Assembly (NCBI GenBank): GCA_029721435.1
Contig: CM056583.1
Location: forward strand, 91,245,620 to 91,309,619
Direction: 5' to 3'
Source of the DNA: Gymnothorax reevesii
Taxonomy: Eukaryota > Chordata > Actinopteri > Anguilliformes > Muraenidae
Length of the DNA stretch: 64,000 bases
In this document: positions 31,766-41,939 of the stretch, in pieces
How the letters are laid out: each line of letters begins with the position of its first letter
Position numbering within the stretch: position 1 is the first letter of the stretch
Position numbers and translations under genes: made by a program
Notes under the pieces: generated by a model
Database searches by the model: none
The model's input: the letters and a program-made list of their open reading frames with translations, nothing else
What the model was told of the DNA's origin: nothing

Positions 31766-32379
31766 TTGTAAAAAGTTAATTTTGAATATGTATATCTCTT
31801 AGCAAATAATTTTGCACATTTCGAGTCAAGGTATGTGTTTCTATGTTGTTCTGTTTTTATAGTTTTTCACATGTCCGTCTGTCTTTCTGTTTGTCTGCAG
31901 CAGCATAAAACTTTAACCTTGGCCATAACTTTTGATTGGTCAGTGGTAGGCCTTTGATACTTGGCATCAAATTTCATCAAAATCAAAAACACAAATCAAA
32001 ATAATGTTTATATCTGGGGGCATCAGTGTTTCACAAACACATCTTGTTTGTTGTTGCTGAAAATGTGCTTTGATTTATGAAAAACCAGCCAACTTCAGAA
32101 AAATGCTGGGTGTTCGTAATATTTTTGCATGTGGTGTATTTCAGAATGTTAAAATGCGCCATTGTATAAATGTTTCTGTTTATTTCTTGATGGAGGTTGT
32201 GAAATTTGTTTTTTAGATACTTGTGCATCTTTTGTGAAATGATGGTAGTGGATTGGAGTGGTTTCACTCAGTAGTGTTAACTTCTGAAGTCTGCTGCTGA
32301 AACCAAGGCCTCCACTGCCTGCTGTTACCCATCAGTGCATTTTTGCTTTTAAATATTAAACACCCGGTTCCCTTGCGTT

Positions 32380-32990
32380 ACTTAAAACCCGCAGTTGTCC
32401 GATAAATAAATCAGGAAATCGCGAATTGAAATAGATCGGCGGGAGAGGGATAGCAGCTGGGAGAGAGAATGAAAATTGAGAGAGCTCTGGGAATATCTGA
32501 ATAATTTGTCAGTTGGGCAGCAGAATTTGCTTCAATCTACCACACAAGTCCCCCATCCCTAACTGGCACGATCGCCTTTGCAGCTGGTGAATGAGTGTAA
32601 TTTATCCCTCGTGTTGCAGAATTCAGAGGAGACGAGTGTCTGCAGCTTCTCCGCTGTAATTATGGGGTCTGGGGGCAGTCATGAGCCCGGTTTTTTAAAA
32701 TCAGGTTGTTAACATGACCCTGTAACCATCTCCCCGGCTCCCTCCTCGCATTTCTGTCATCAATGACCTCATGTCACGGAGGAGATGTGCGAAGCTGAAC
32801 CTTGACGCGTCTCGGGGCAGGGGGCGTGGCCCCATGCAGCACACACCCTCTGGGGCGGCACTAATGCCTGCTTTGTGCACGGGGACTCAGGCAGGTCGCA
32901 TTTTAGCGCGGGATTAATTAAAGTTGTAATTAACAAAGGGCCCTGTATTTATGCTGAGATTGACAAGTAATCGAGGGAACCGCGGAGCTG
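32380..32990. promoter_or_regulatory. candidate conserved non-coding element
   Basis: Complex single-copy-looking sequence with clustered homeodomain-type cores (GGATTAATTAAAG, TTGTAATTAACAAAG, ACAAGTAATCGAG) and no coding frame. Judged by look only; conservation was not measured. Confidence 0.35.
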
Positions 32991-33345
32991 AGGAATCATG
33001 TATCATCAGAAATTCAGTTTTTTTCCCCTCTCTCTGGGGTGGAATTCTGTTATATTTGGGGGCGGGGCCAGGAATGGATGTGACTGATGGTGATTGGAGC
33101 TATTGAAGGTTACAGGCTCTACAGGGGTACAAGACCCTCCCAGCAGCCTGGAAGAGGTCAGATGTTAGACTCCTTAGTGGAGAAGCAATGTAGCATGGAG
33201 ATTAGAGCCCTGGCTGCTCACTGTGTGACTTCAGATTATTTCCTGGGGTGGGCCATTGTGTCCTTACACACTTAACCATGTTAGCTGTGAAAATGCATTG
33301 TGTGCAGAGGAATGAAAACTGCAGAATGGGAATCTGTAAAAAAAA

Positions 33346-33770
33346 CCACTCCACTGCACATTAGTAAAAACAGTGATTCAGACCACTCCACTGCACATTA
33401 GTAAAAACAGTGATTCAGACCACTCCACTGCACATTAGTAAAAACAGTGATTCAGACCACTCCACTGCACATTAGTAAAAACAGTGATTCAGACCACTCC
33501 ACTGCACATTAGTAAAAACAGTGATTCAGACCACTCCACTGCACATTAGTAAAATAAGGGATTATTCAGACCACTTCACTGCACATTAGTAAAATAAGAT
33601 ATTCAGACCACTCCACTGCACATTAGTAAAATGAGAGATTCAGACCACTCCACTGCACAATAGGAAAATGAGAGATTCAGACCACTCCACTGCACAATGG
33701 GAAAATAAGGGATTCAGACCACTCCACTGCACAATGGGAAAATAAGGGATTCAGACCACTCCACTGCACA
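33346..33770 (+). repeat. 37-bp minisatellite, about 12 copies
   Basis: Unit CCACTCCACTGCACATTAGT plus AAAAACAGTGATTCAGA. The first five units are near-identical; later ones drift to AAATAAGGGATT and AATGGGAAAATAAGG endings. Confidence 0.95.
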
Positions 33771-34269
33771 TTATTGGCACTAAAATTGACGCCTGAAACT
33801 CTCCCCTCCTGCCTCCTTGCCAGTGTCACTCATTTAGAGAGCTTCTGCTCATTTAGTGACTGATGAGCTGAAATGGGATGCCAACTCTTGTGTCTCTCTG
33901 ATGATTGCTGTCTATAGCATGAAAGTACAGGTCTCATTCTGCCCCAAAATGCTTAGATAATAATGAGAGGAACAACCTCTCACTCCTGTGAAACCACACG
34001 CGAGGATAGTCCACTCTGCACCCACCTACCCTTAACTGTCACCTATTGAAAGGTTCCCAAACCTCCACCAGGTCTCTGCTCTATCCCGCCCCCTGGAGGT
34101 GGATTGAACTAACTGTTACAGCCAGGAAGGACTGTAGGGTCACTGCCCACCATCTGCCGCTAACCCACAGTGTACCTGTTTCATGGAAAACACTGGCTGA
34201 CTGAATTTTGAACACATTCTTTACCTGAGTTCATGAAAGGTCTTTCCACTTTCCCCACAACGCACCACC

Positions 34270-35175
34270 AACCACACATCACTCCTCTAACTGCACATGA
34301 CTCATAAACTAACATCGCTTAACACTGTTCACTCCACCATGCATGACTCATAACCTGATATCACTTTACACTGTTCACTCCACGATACATGACTCATAAC
34401 CTTACATCACTTATGCTAGGCTCCCACTATCACCATTCACGGCACGATTGAAATCGTTGTCTTAATCGTGGAGTAATCGTGGTGATCCTATCAGAACTCA
34501 ATAGATCTTGAGGTCAGTCGTGGCAAACAAATTTCAAAAATTTCTATCAACACGATTATTTGTCAATCATGATCATCGCATCACCTCGTATCCAAACCTG
34601 AAATTTCAGAGAAGTTCCACGATCAGCTACAAATGGCCAATCATGGCATTCCTAACAGAGCGCATGACAGTGGGAACTAAGCATTAACAATATTCACTCC
34701 ACCACCCATCACTCAAAACCTTTCGTTGCTTAACACTTTCACTCCACCACACATCGCATATAACCTTACATCGCTTAACTTTGTTCTCTACATCAGAAAT
34801 CACTCATAACCTTACATCGCTTAACACTGTTCATTCCAGTACACACCACTCAAAACCTTACATCGCTTAACACTGTTCATTCCAGTGCACATCACTCAAA
34901 ACCTTACATCCCTTAACACTGTTCATTCCAGTACACATCACTCATAACCTTACATCGCTGAACACTGTTCATTCCAGTACACATCACTCATAACCTTACA
35001 TCGCTTAACACTGTTCATTCCAGTACACATCACTCAAAACCTTACATCGCTTAACACTGTTCATTCCAGTACACATCACTCATAACCTTACATCGCTGAA
35101 CACTGTTCATTCCAGTACACTTCACTCAAAACCTTACATCGCTTAACACTGTTCTTTCCACCAGACATCTCTCAT
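34270..35175 (+). repeat. 46-bp minisatellite, split by a MITE
   Basis: Unit CTTACATCGCTTAACACTGT followed by TCATTCCAGTACACATCACTC and ATAAC or AAAAC. It is degenerate at the left (34270-34410) and homogeneous from 34811 to 35175. The element at 34414-34683 interrupts it. Confidence 0.9.
34414..34683. mobile_element. PIF/Harbinger-like MITE in the minisatellite
   Basis: 270 bp with termini TGCTAGGCTCCCACTATC and GACAGTGGGAACTAAGCA (imperfect inverted repeats), flanked by TTA on both sides (34411-34413 and 34684-34686). A 3-bp TTA duplication is the Harbinger signature. No coding capacity. Confidence 0.75.
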
Positions 35176-35504
35176 TGCTTAAAGGGGACCTATTATGCTG
35201 ATCCTTTTTTTAATACATATTAGTAATGTTATAATGTTGGTTGTCCATACTCAACCTCTGAAAACTTTCTGAATATAAGATACAGGGGTTTTGCCGTAAT
35301 CCAAGAACGTGATTTGGTTAACGTGATTTCCTCTCTGAATTGCTCCTCCCAAGATCTAGGCAAAACCTGACAGCAGGTTGTGCCGTCCAATTAATTCAGA
35401 CCTAGCCAGAGCCAATCACGGCACTGGACCTGCCCCCACTGGAAAATATTATAGCAGGCACTAACAACGGCAGATCATACTATGCCTTAGTAGCATCTAC
35501 ACTT

Positions 35505-35834
35505 TTGGAAATACAAAATAAGAACCGCAGATCATTTGAGGTGCAATTTTGTCAGTGTCTCTCCCAAAGCTGCTTGTCCATGTACTTTTGGACGCAAAGA
35601 AAAACAACTATTTCTCTTCCAAAAGATGATGCCGCCAGAAATCATTGGGTAGCTTTTTTTGTTTGCTGGCAGCGAAGAGCTGTGGCCAAAGGGAACCTGA
35701 GCTGTTTGTGCTCAGCATTTCACCAAAGACAGTTTTTGTTAATAAAGGATAATTTGACACAGGATAAGCGTTTCAGCTGCTTCTCAAACCTGAAGCAGCT
35801 GCATCGATCAAGCGCTCTGAGCCACAAGCTGTAA
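35505..35834 (+). CDS. THAP-type DNA-binding domain ORF, transposon-derived
   Basis: A 109-codon frame whose central part fits a THAP zinc finger: a Cys-bearing start (SQSCLSMYF), TISLPKDDAARNHWVAFF (the FP...R..W motif, with L for F) and LSCLCSAFHQRQF (C-x2-H region, with H displaced by one position). THAP domains are DNA-binding modules of P-element- and Kolobok-type transposases and of host proteins derived from them. It follows a TTAA-AGGGG terminus by about 320 nt, so a transposase N-terminus is the likeliest identity. No catalytic domain is joined to it in frame, and the apparent loss of a ligand spacing suggests decay. No evidence of a host gene. Confidence 0.45.
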   Translation: MEIQNKNRRSFEVQFCQCLSQSCLSMYFWTQRKTTISLPKDDAARNHWVAFFVCWQRRAVAKGNLSCLCSAFHQRQFLLIKDNLTQDKRFSCFSNLKQLHRSSALSHKL

Positions 35835-36778
35835 GTAAAGATATAACAGCAAATAATGTAAGAGAAGCTAACGTGTTACGAGTGGCTTCTGGCTAGCAGG
35901 ACCGCTAACGATAGCACTAGCAACTGGCCTCAAGTGCAGGCTTTCTAAAATATCTGAAGATAAATCCTGGATTGGTGGAGACTGTCCATGACTCATACAC
36001 ACAGTAGTTGTAAGTTGCCTTTACTGCATAAGCCAACCTGACATGATAGCCAGTTGATTGTGGCTGTAGCACTGCGGCTAACGTAGCCAAGTTACTGTTG
36101 CTAATGTTTGTGTCCTAAATATGCAAGAGTAATATCAGGGGAAATTCTACAGGTGGTGTGTGAACATAAACCTCATTTGAAGCTAACTTTTTATACTTGT
36201 TTGTAATTTGGATTCTTGGTACAGCTGTCCATGGTCACGGAACTTGCTGTCTGTAAAACCTGTATTGCAAGGGTTTGTCTCTGTGGTTGTTATGACCGCT
36301 CGGTTGCCAGGTACTGCATGTCAGTTCGCGTTACGTGCTAATTAAAAATGCTCCTGGTTAACTTGTATGTAATAATTCTGATCGGTATGCTTGTGTTACT
36401 TCGGTAAGCATCAATGTGACAGTTTCATCATAACGTTGCCTGATTGTAGCCACTACAGCTGAAGCTAACCGAAGAGGTGCTGTATGTGTCCGCAAAGTTA
36501 GGCAGAAAAGCACAGTTAGACCAGACGTAGGTTTTGCAGAGCTTGGGATATGTGTTTGGGTTTGTTTACGGCTGCTTGTGATCGCTTCACTTATCCATGA
36601 TCAGGATCACCGGGATACTTCACAAATGTCTGGGCAAGCTCTCTGGTGCTACCGAGAAAGCAATGCGAAACGCAGAAGCTATACCGTGTCTGGTATTACA
36701 AATGATTTCTCTGCACTACCGTGACATAATTTCATCCCCCTTTAGAAGTTGTTGTGGCTAATAAAAAGCCGAAAAAGG

Positions 36779-37274
36779 AGCTGCCGGATAGCTCACTCGG
36801 TTAAGGCACTGCGCTGCAATGCAGAAGTGTCTATCACGTCGCGGGTTCGAGCCCCGGCGTACCCACCAGCAGGGGTCGGCAGCTCTTTCAGAGTAGCGCA
36901 CAATTGGCGATCGCGCTACAGGGTTTCAAATTGGGAAGGGACTGTCGGATTTGGGTTAAGAATAACAGCTTTGTTCGTTGCTCCAGCGCCTCCTGCCAGA
37001 CGGGCGCTCGTCAGGAAGACTCTGGGTTTGTTCACGTTCGGGTATCCTCCGCCCTCGTTCGGAACTTACGAGGATTCGACTAATGAGTGTTTAGGAATCA
37101 GTGGCTGACGGACACGTGTTTCGGAGGAGAGCCGTGAGCTGTCTTCACTATCCTGAGTTGGCAGCAAGGGGTCGCATACGAGCAAGCTTTGTACATAGTT
37201 CACTAATTGGGCATTCCAGATTCGGGTGGGATTGGAGATGCCAAATTTATAAAGAAAAGAAAAAAAAAAAAAAA
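36779..37274 (+). mobile_element. tRNA-derived SINE with A-rich tail and 10-bp TSD
   Basis: The head has RNA polymerase III promoter boxes: A-box-like TAGCTCACTCGG (about 36788) and B-box GGGTTCGAGCCCC (about 36843). A long tRNA-unrelated body follows and ends in TTTATAAAGAAAAGA plus an A run. The direct repeat CCGAAAAAGG flanks it exactly (36769-36778 and 37275-37284). This is a complete, fairly recent insertion and not a functional tRNA gene. Confidence 0.88.
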
Positions 37275-37444
37275 CCGAAAAAGGTGGAGATTAATTTGGA
37301 AATTATTGTCTGTCGAAGTGATTGATTCGCTAGCTCCTCATAAGCAACTTGTCCACGATAATGGACCTTATGGTCTGTAAAACCTGTATTATGTTCATAA
37401 AATAACCGAGCTCTGTCTAGCTGTCGCGTACTAGGCTATCCATG

Positions 37445-37700
37445 AAGCTGCTTTCACATCGAACCTGAAACAAATTTTTCGCGGGACATATTAGCCTACA
37501 TTCGAAGTCAATGCAAAGACGCGAATACACACGTTATGGGCGCGTTAAGCAGCTTTCACACCGGGCGCCAAATTCATTTTTCGCCCGACAGATTACATTC
37601 AATGTCAATGCAAAGACACAAATACACGCGTTATTGGCACGTCAAGCCGCTTTCACACTGGACGCGAAACTAATTTTTCGCGCGACAGATTACATTGAAA
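37445..37700 (+). repeat. roughly 100-bp tandem repeat, 2.5 copies
   Basis: Units begin GCTGCTTTCACATCG (37445), GCAGCTTTCACACCG (37549) and GCCGCTTTCACACTG (37646). They share TTTTTCGC..GACA and GTCAATGCAAAGAC. It separates the two copies of the larger duplication. Confidence 0.85.
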
Positions 37701-38710
37701 GCCATGACCGCTTATCAGCTACTGCATGTTAGTTCACATGCTCTGCAAATTAAAAATGCTTCCAGTTAACTTATATGCAGCAATTCTGATTGGTATGCTT
37801 GTGTTACTTCGGTCAGCATCAATGTGACAGTTTCATCATAATGTTGCCTGATTGTAGCCACTACAGTTAAAGCTAACTGGAGAGGTGCAGTTAGACCAGA
37901 CGTAGGTTTTGCAGAGCTTGGGGTGGGGTTTTGGGTGCTTGTGTAACGATCGCTTTACTTATCCATGACCGGGGTCAGCCTAATACTTCTCCAATACCTG
38001 GGCAAGGTCTCTGGTTCTACCGGTGGAAGCAATAGGGAAGCGCACAGGCTATAACGTGTCTGGTATCACAAATTATTTCTCTGCATTGCCGTCGATTGAA
38101 TATTGAATTCTTTCCTGTAAAAGTTATCGATTTGCTAGCTCCACATAAGCAATGGTTCACGCAAACGGAACTTGCGGTCTGTAAAACCTGTATTATGCTC
38201 ATAACATAACCGGAGCTCTATTCAGCTCTCGCGCACTATCCAAAACGCGCCCATTCTCTGCGAGGAAACGCTGGTCATTCTAACGCAATAAGTAGCCATT
38301 ACCAAGGGCATTTCCAAAAAAGCCTTTTAGCCTGGAGCTTTCGCCCCTCCGTCATTTACCAGCGCGGAAGCTGTTCATTTCTCCATGCTAACAACACACC
38401 ACAGCTATGCACACGAACCAGCAGGTCCTAATACACACCGAAGCAGTCCATAAGCTATTGGTCCACTTTTAGCTGCTCCTCACTGTCAATGTTTCCCTCT
38501 AAACTCAGACCCACCGGATTTCTACGGTCTCCGATCTACACCTGGGCATGTCAAACCGTTCTACAAATGTGTCTATATGTTGCAGATTCTAGCTTTCCCT
38601 GCCTCCTAGCTATTAACACTGTTCTCTGATCTAAGAGGGAAGTTTGTCCCAGACTTAACTAAAAGGACACTGTGACCTCCTCCGATGACCGCTTCTTCAA
38701 GAGACCTTTT

Positions 38711-38840
38711 TCAACGCCTGATGATGAGGAGTCTTCCATACTGCTCAATATTCTCCAATGCCTGATGACGAGGAGTCTTCCATACTACTCAATATTCTTC
38801 AACGCTTGATGACGAGGAGTCTTCCATACTACTCAATATT
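38711..38840 (+). repeat. 44-bp tandem repeat, three copies
   Basis: Unit CTGATGACGAGGAGTCTTCC followed by ATACTACTCAATATTCTTCAACGC; starts near 38717, 38761 and 38805. Confidence 0.95.
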
Positions 38841-38999
38841 TATTACCTTATTTTCACTTGAGGTGGTCTTTTTTCAGGGTTTGGTATAAATCATGACTTC
38901 CAAGAGTCAGGGTGAAACACACAGCTGCAGTGCAGTCTCATGATTGACAGACATCCAGTAAAAATGAGATAACTCTCAAATGAACCTGTGCTGAAATAT

Positions 39000-39735
39000 T
39001 GACAGAATCAATATGAATAATATGGACAGACCGTGAGGGAAAATCGCAGCATAATTACTGTTCATGTATGATCCTGAACATGCTGGTACGGTACAGCTCT
39101 ATGTTCTTTGCCTTGACATTATTGGGATCCGTTAGGTGGCTCGGCGGCCTAATTAGCAGTAAACACGGGATTCAGGTGTGTCAGACCCCTCGTTAGGAGA
39201 CAGCAAAAGGAGATTAATTTCAGTGTGGGACTTCCTGGTGAAACACAGATTAAAGACTTGAGTAGAAAAGGAAGATGAGGAGAGGGTAGACCTCGGGATA
39301 ATGACTTTACCTTTATGATGCAGCACATTGCGCGATACAGCCTGCTCTGCGCGATACAGCCCGCTCTGCGCTGTGACTCCACTGCTGTCCAGCAGGCGGA
39401 CTGGAGGCATAATTACCTGCAGGCACATGATGCAGATGGATTTATCCTGCAGGGCTGCATGTGCGAAGGGCCATTTTAGACTCTGAAGAGTAGCGTTACT
39501 TGGATGTTTGCTCTCTTCTGGTTCTCCAAATCTGGTCACCGTACTTTCAGGAGCACTGGCTGAAGCGTCAAAGCCTCTGCTTAAGTCTGTCCACGGCAAA
39601 GATTATTAGCATCATTCTGAAGTGGTGAAGAATTTTCCTCTTATAAAAAGGAAATTCTACTGAACACTGCACCAGAGCTACCATGATGAATATTAATATC
39701 CCGTAATGAAATATTCATAAAGTTACACAGAAAAT
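39000..39735. promoter_or_regulatory. candidate conserved non-coding DNA
   Basis: Non-repetitive sequence with motifs such as GCATAATTACTGTTCATG (39050) and GATGAATATTAATATCCC (39683). The 148-codon minus-strand ORF at 39153-39599 has no family features and I do not call it a gene. Confidence 0.25.
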
Positions 39736-40039
39736 ATGGTATTGATTGTGAAATTGGGGAGGTACATTACCGTGTATTTGAATCTGAGTTCGAGCACACA
39801 TGCTTATGTGCGTTTATTAAAAAAAAAAAAAACAAAAGGGCGCCATGTCAATTTAGCCAAAGCCTTCGTCAAACTCCAGAGATCACATTTCTGCCATCTT
39901 TTACCTCCTGCAGTGGTGCATTCCTTCTCCTTTCTCTCCACATTCAAGTGATCCCTCCTTCTCAGGCCAGGGTGATCTGAGTGGCCCTATTCATCCGATC
40001 CCCCCTCTACTCCATCCCTCGCTTCTCCCTCTCCCTCCA

Positions 40040-40370
40040 TCTACCCAAATTAAGAAATTAATGAGGGATAGATTCTTTACAGACTGGCCCGGCAATGTTT
40101 ACCACTGATGAAATTATAATGCAGGCCTCGATGCATTATTTATAAGCCAATTAGAGGAAGTGTTGCTTGATTTGATGAGGAGCAGGCTCACAAAATACAT
40201 TTAACTAATAGAGAGCAAGAGTGCCGAACGAGGGATCGAGAGGAGGGAGGGAGAGAGAGAAGGAATGAGAGGGGAGGAGGGGAACAGGGATGACGGCAGC
40301 TCTCTAGGATTACGAGGCTAATTGCCCTGCTTTATCTGCCTGTCACTGATAGCCATGCATATTTCATCGT
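40040..40370. promoter_or_regulatory. candidate conserved non-coding element
   Basis: Motif-dense stretch with TTAAGAAATTAATGAGGGAT, GATGCATTATTTATAAGCC, CCAATTAGAGG and AGGCTAATTGCCC, with GA-rich DNA in between (40220-40280). No ORF. Judged by look. Confidence 0.35.
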
Positions 40371-41930
40371 ACTCAAAGACTTTGATTGTTTGTGCTTGTG
40401 TCAGGTCTGTAACTCTGAGAAGACTGGCCAGTGTGGAGTGTAGTTAAAGACTGGCAGTAAGAGGGGGATGGAGAGAGAGAGACTGAGAAATTGAGAGATA
40501 CAGACGGAAAGGAGGAGAGATGGAGAGGAAGTGAGATGGAAAGATGAAGAAATAGAAATATATTGTTAATAGAGAAATAGACTTTGGACACAGATTGAAT
40601 CTCCCCTCTTATGCAGAGAGACTCCTGCTCTCTTCAGAACACAGAATGGCATTAGGATGAGGTCTGGTGCTGGCTTTACTCAGATAATATGCGCACGCTG
40701 TAATAATTTAGGCCCTTCCGCTTTCACCCCCATCCTCAGCGAGGAGTCTGCGTCTTACATTCGGTCAGTTGTTCACTGAAGCGAGTCTGGTTAAATTTCT
40801 GAACCGACGCAGTTGGAATCTGCGAGGTCAGTACCTCACTCATAACACTACATTGCCATCCCAAGAGATTCACCCAAAGCATCTTCATTTTCCACTAGGC
40901 AGGAGCCCCGCGCCATCAGGATTTTTCCGGAAGGGCACGTGTTGGTTTGTCAGTGCCTCTAAATGCTGAGACATTGGCGGTGATTGATACGAAATGTCAA
41001 TCGGAAGCTACTCGAAAATAAGATACAGGTGGGCAGACATCCTGATTATCTGACGAGAAGATTTACGCAAGGGTCAATTTTTCTTTTTTGTGTCTACGTC
41101 ATGGATCAAGTGGCTGTCCGTCTTTACATAACAAAAGCACTTCAGACTGGGCTTTACAAACTAGGCCATCTGAAAAGGATTTTCTGAGAGCTCTCGCTGT
41201 CAGAGGGAGCCAGCCTTCCTCCAGGAGCCTCTGATCCACACATCCAACAGATTTAAGAGTAATTACCTTCTCTGTTAGTTCACTTCCTCTGTATCATCTG
41301 ACAGGAGCTTCAGTGCGTCCATCCACAACACCTCAAACATCCTGCTGCCATTTCATGACAGCTGTTGAGTTCTGTTGATGCATTGCTTGCGTAGGCTGTG
41401 TTCCACTGGGTGGATGACATGTTAGCTGGATAGATAAAACCAGATAAAACCCAGAATGGCTTTTTTTCTCCTCAGTCCATGTTCTCGATATGTGTGGGGA
41501 TGGGGTTTCTTTGGTGCGGTTATCTCGGTGATTGAGTAATCCTGCTTTCTGAAACCCTGCTGCATTCACTTCCTGGATGACCCTGTGCCCGAGGGATCAA
41601 ACAGCCTCAACCAACGTGTCCCAAGATCTCTGTGATGAGGCCTCATATAAAACCCCTAGAACAGGAATTCCAAAATCAGGCCTTCAAATCCAGCTCTGGT
41701 TTTCCATCTTGCCAGAGAGTAATGGCACATTTCCTGCTGCAGATTGGCTTGACTGTCATCACACCTGATTTCTGAGGAGAGAGAGGGTGGGGAAAACAGG
41801 CCTCAGGGACTGTGATTTGGGGAACAGGGCCACGAAGCAAAAGATTTCATTAATTTTATAACCTGTCACTCAATACATCATAGCAAATAACTGTTTTTCT
41901 GTCCTGCAAACCAGAGAGACTACATTTCTT
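40371..41930. other. intergenic DNA, no gene seen
   Basis: A GA-rich patch at 40460-40560. ORFs of 60-80 codons are unsupported. Confidence 0.5.
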
Positions 41931-41939
41931 CAGACCTCA

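Larger units (their letters stand above)
28856..32136 (+). mobile_element. Tc1/mariner-type element enlarged by nested insertions
   Basis: The left end CACCACAGGCCGAAATATTA and right end TAATATTTTTGCATGTGGTG form matching inverted repeats flanked on both sides by TA (28854-28855 and 32137-32138), the Tc1/mariner target. The plus-strand transposase C-terminus lies at about 31560-31760. The span of 3281 bp is about twice a normal Tc1 element. Internal extra sequence starts at a TTAA|AGGGATAGTTC terminus (29108), and another dispersed repeat sits near 31870-32030. Confidence 0.75.
36230..38240 (+). repeat. tandem segmental duplication (two copies, diverged)
   Basis: 36230-36768 continued by 37285-37440 (once the SINE is removed) matches 37702-38240. 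Shared blocks include GCATCAATGTGACAGTTTCA, GACGTAGGTTTTGCAGAGCT and CTGTAAAACCTGTATTATG. The copies differ by substitutions and indels. Confidence 0.85.
35179..38600 (+). mobile_element. TTAA-target (Kolobok-like) transposon region
   Basis: Starts TTAA|AGGGGACCTATTATGC, a frequent fish transposon terminus. A THAP-like ORF follows at 35505-35834. The opposite terminus was not found, so the right boundary is uncertain. The region also holds a duplicated segment, roughly 100-bp tandem repeats and a SINE. Confidence 0.5.

Noticed and set aside
33346..33770. CRISPR-like array of 37-bp repeats
   Set aside because: Units are contiguous with no unique spacers, and the host is a vertebrate; it is a minisatellite. 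The same holds for the arrays at 34270, 55128, 61772 and 63246.
36779..36860. tRNA gene suggested by A and B boxes
   Set aside because: It is the head of a 496-bp SINE with an A-rich tail and target-site duplication; no standalone tRNA cloverleaf with proper 3' end is seen.
39153..39599. 148-codon minus-strand ORF
   Set aside because: No recognisable domain, and unrelated sequence is open in an overlapping frame; treated as chance.
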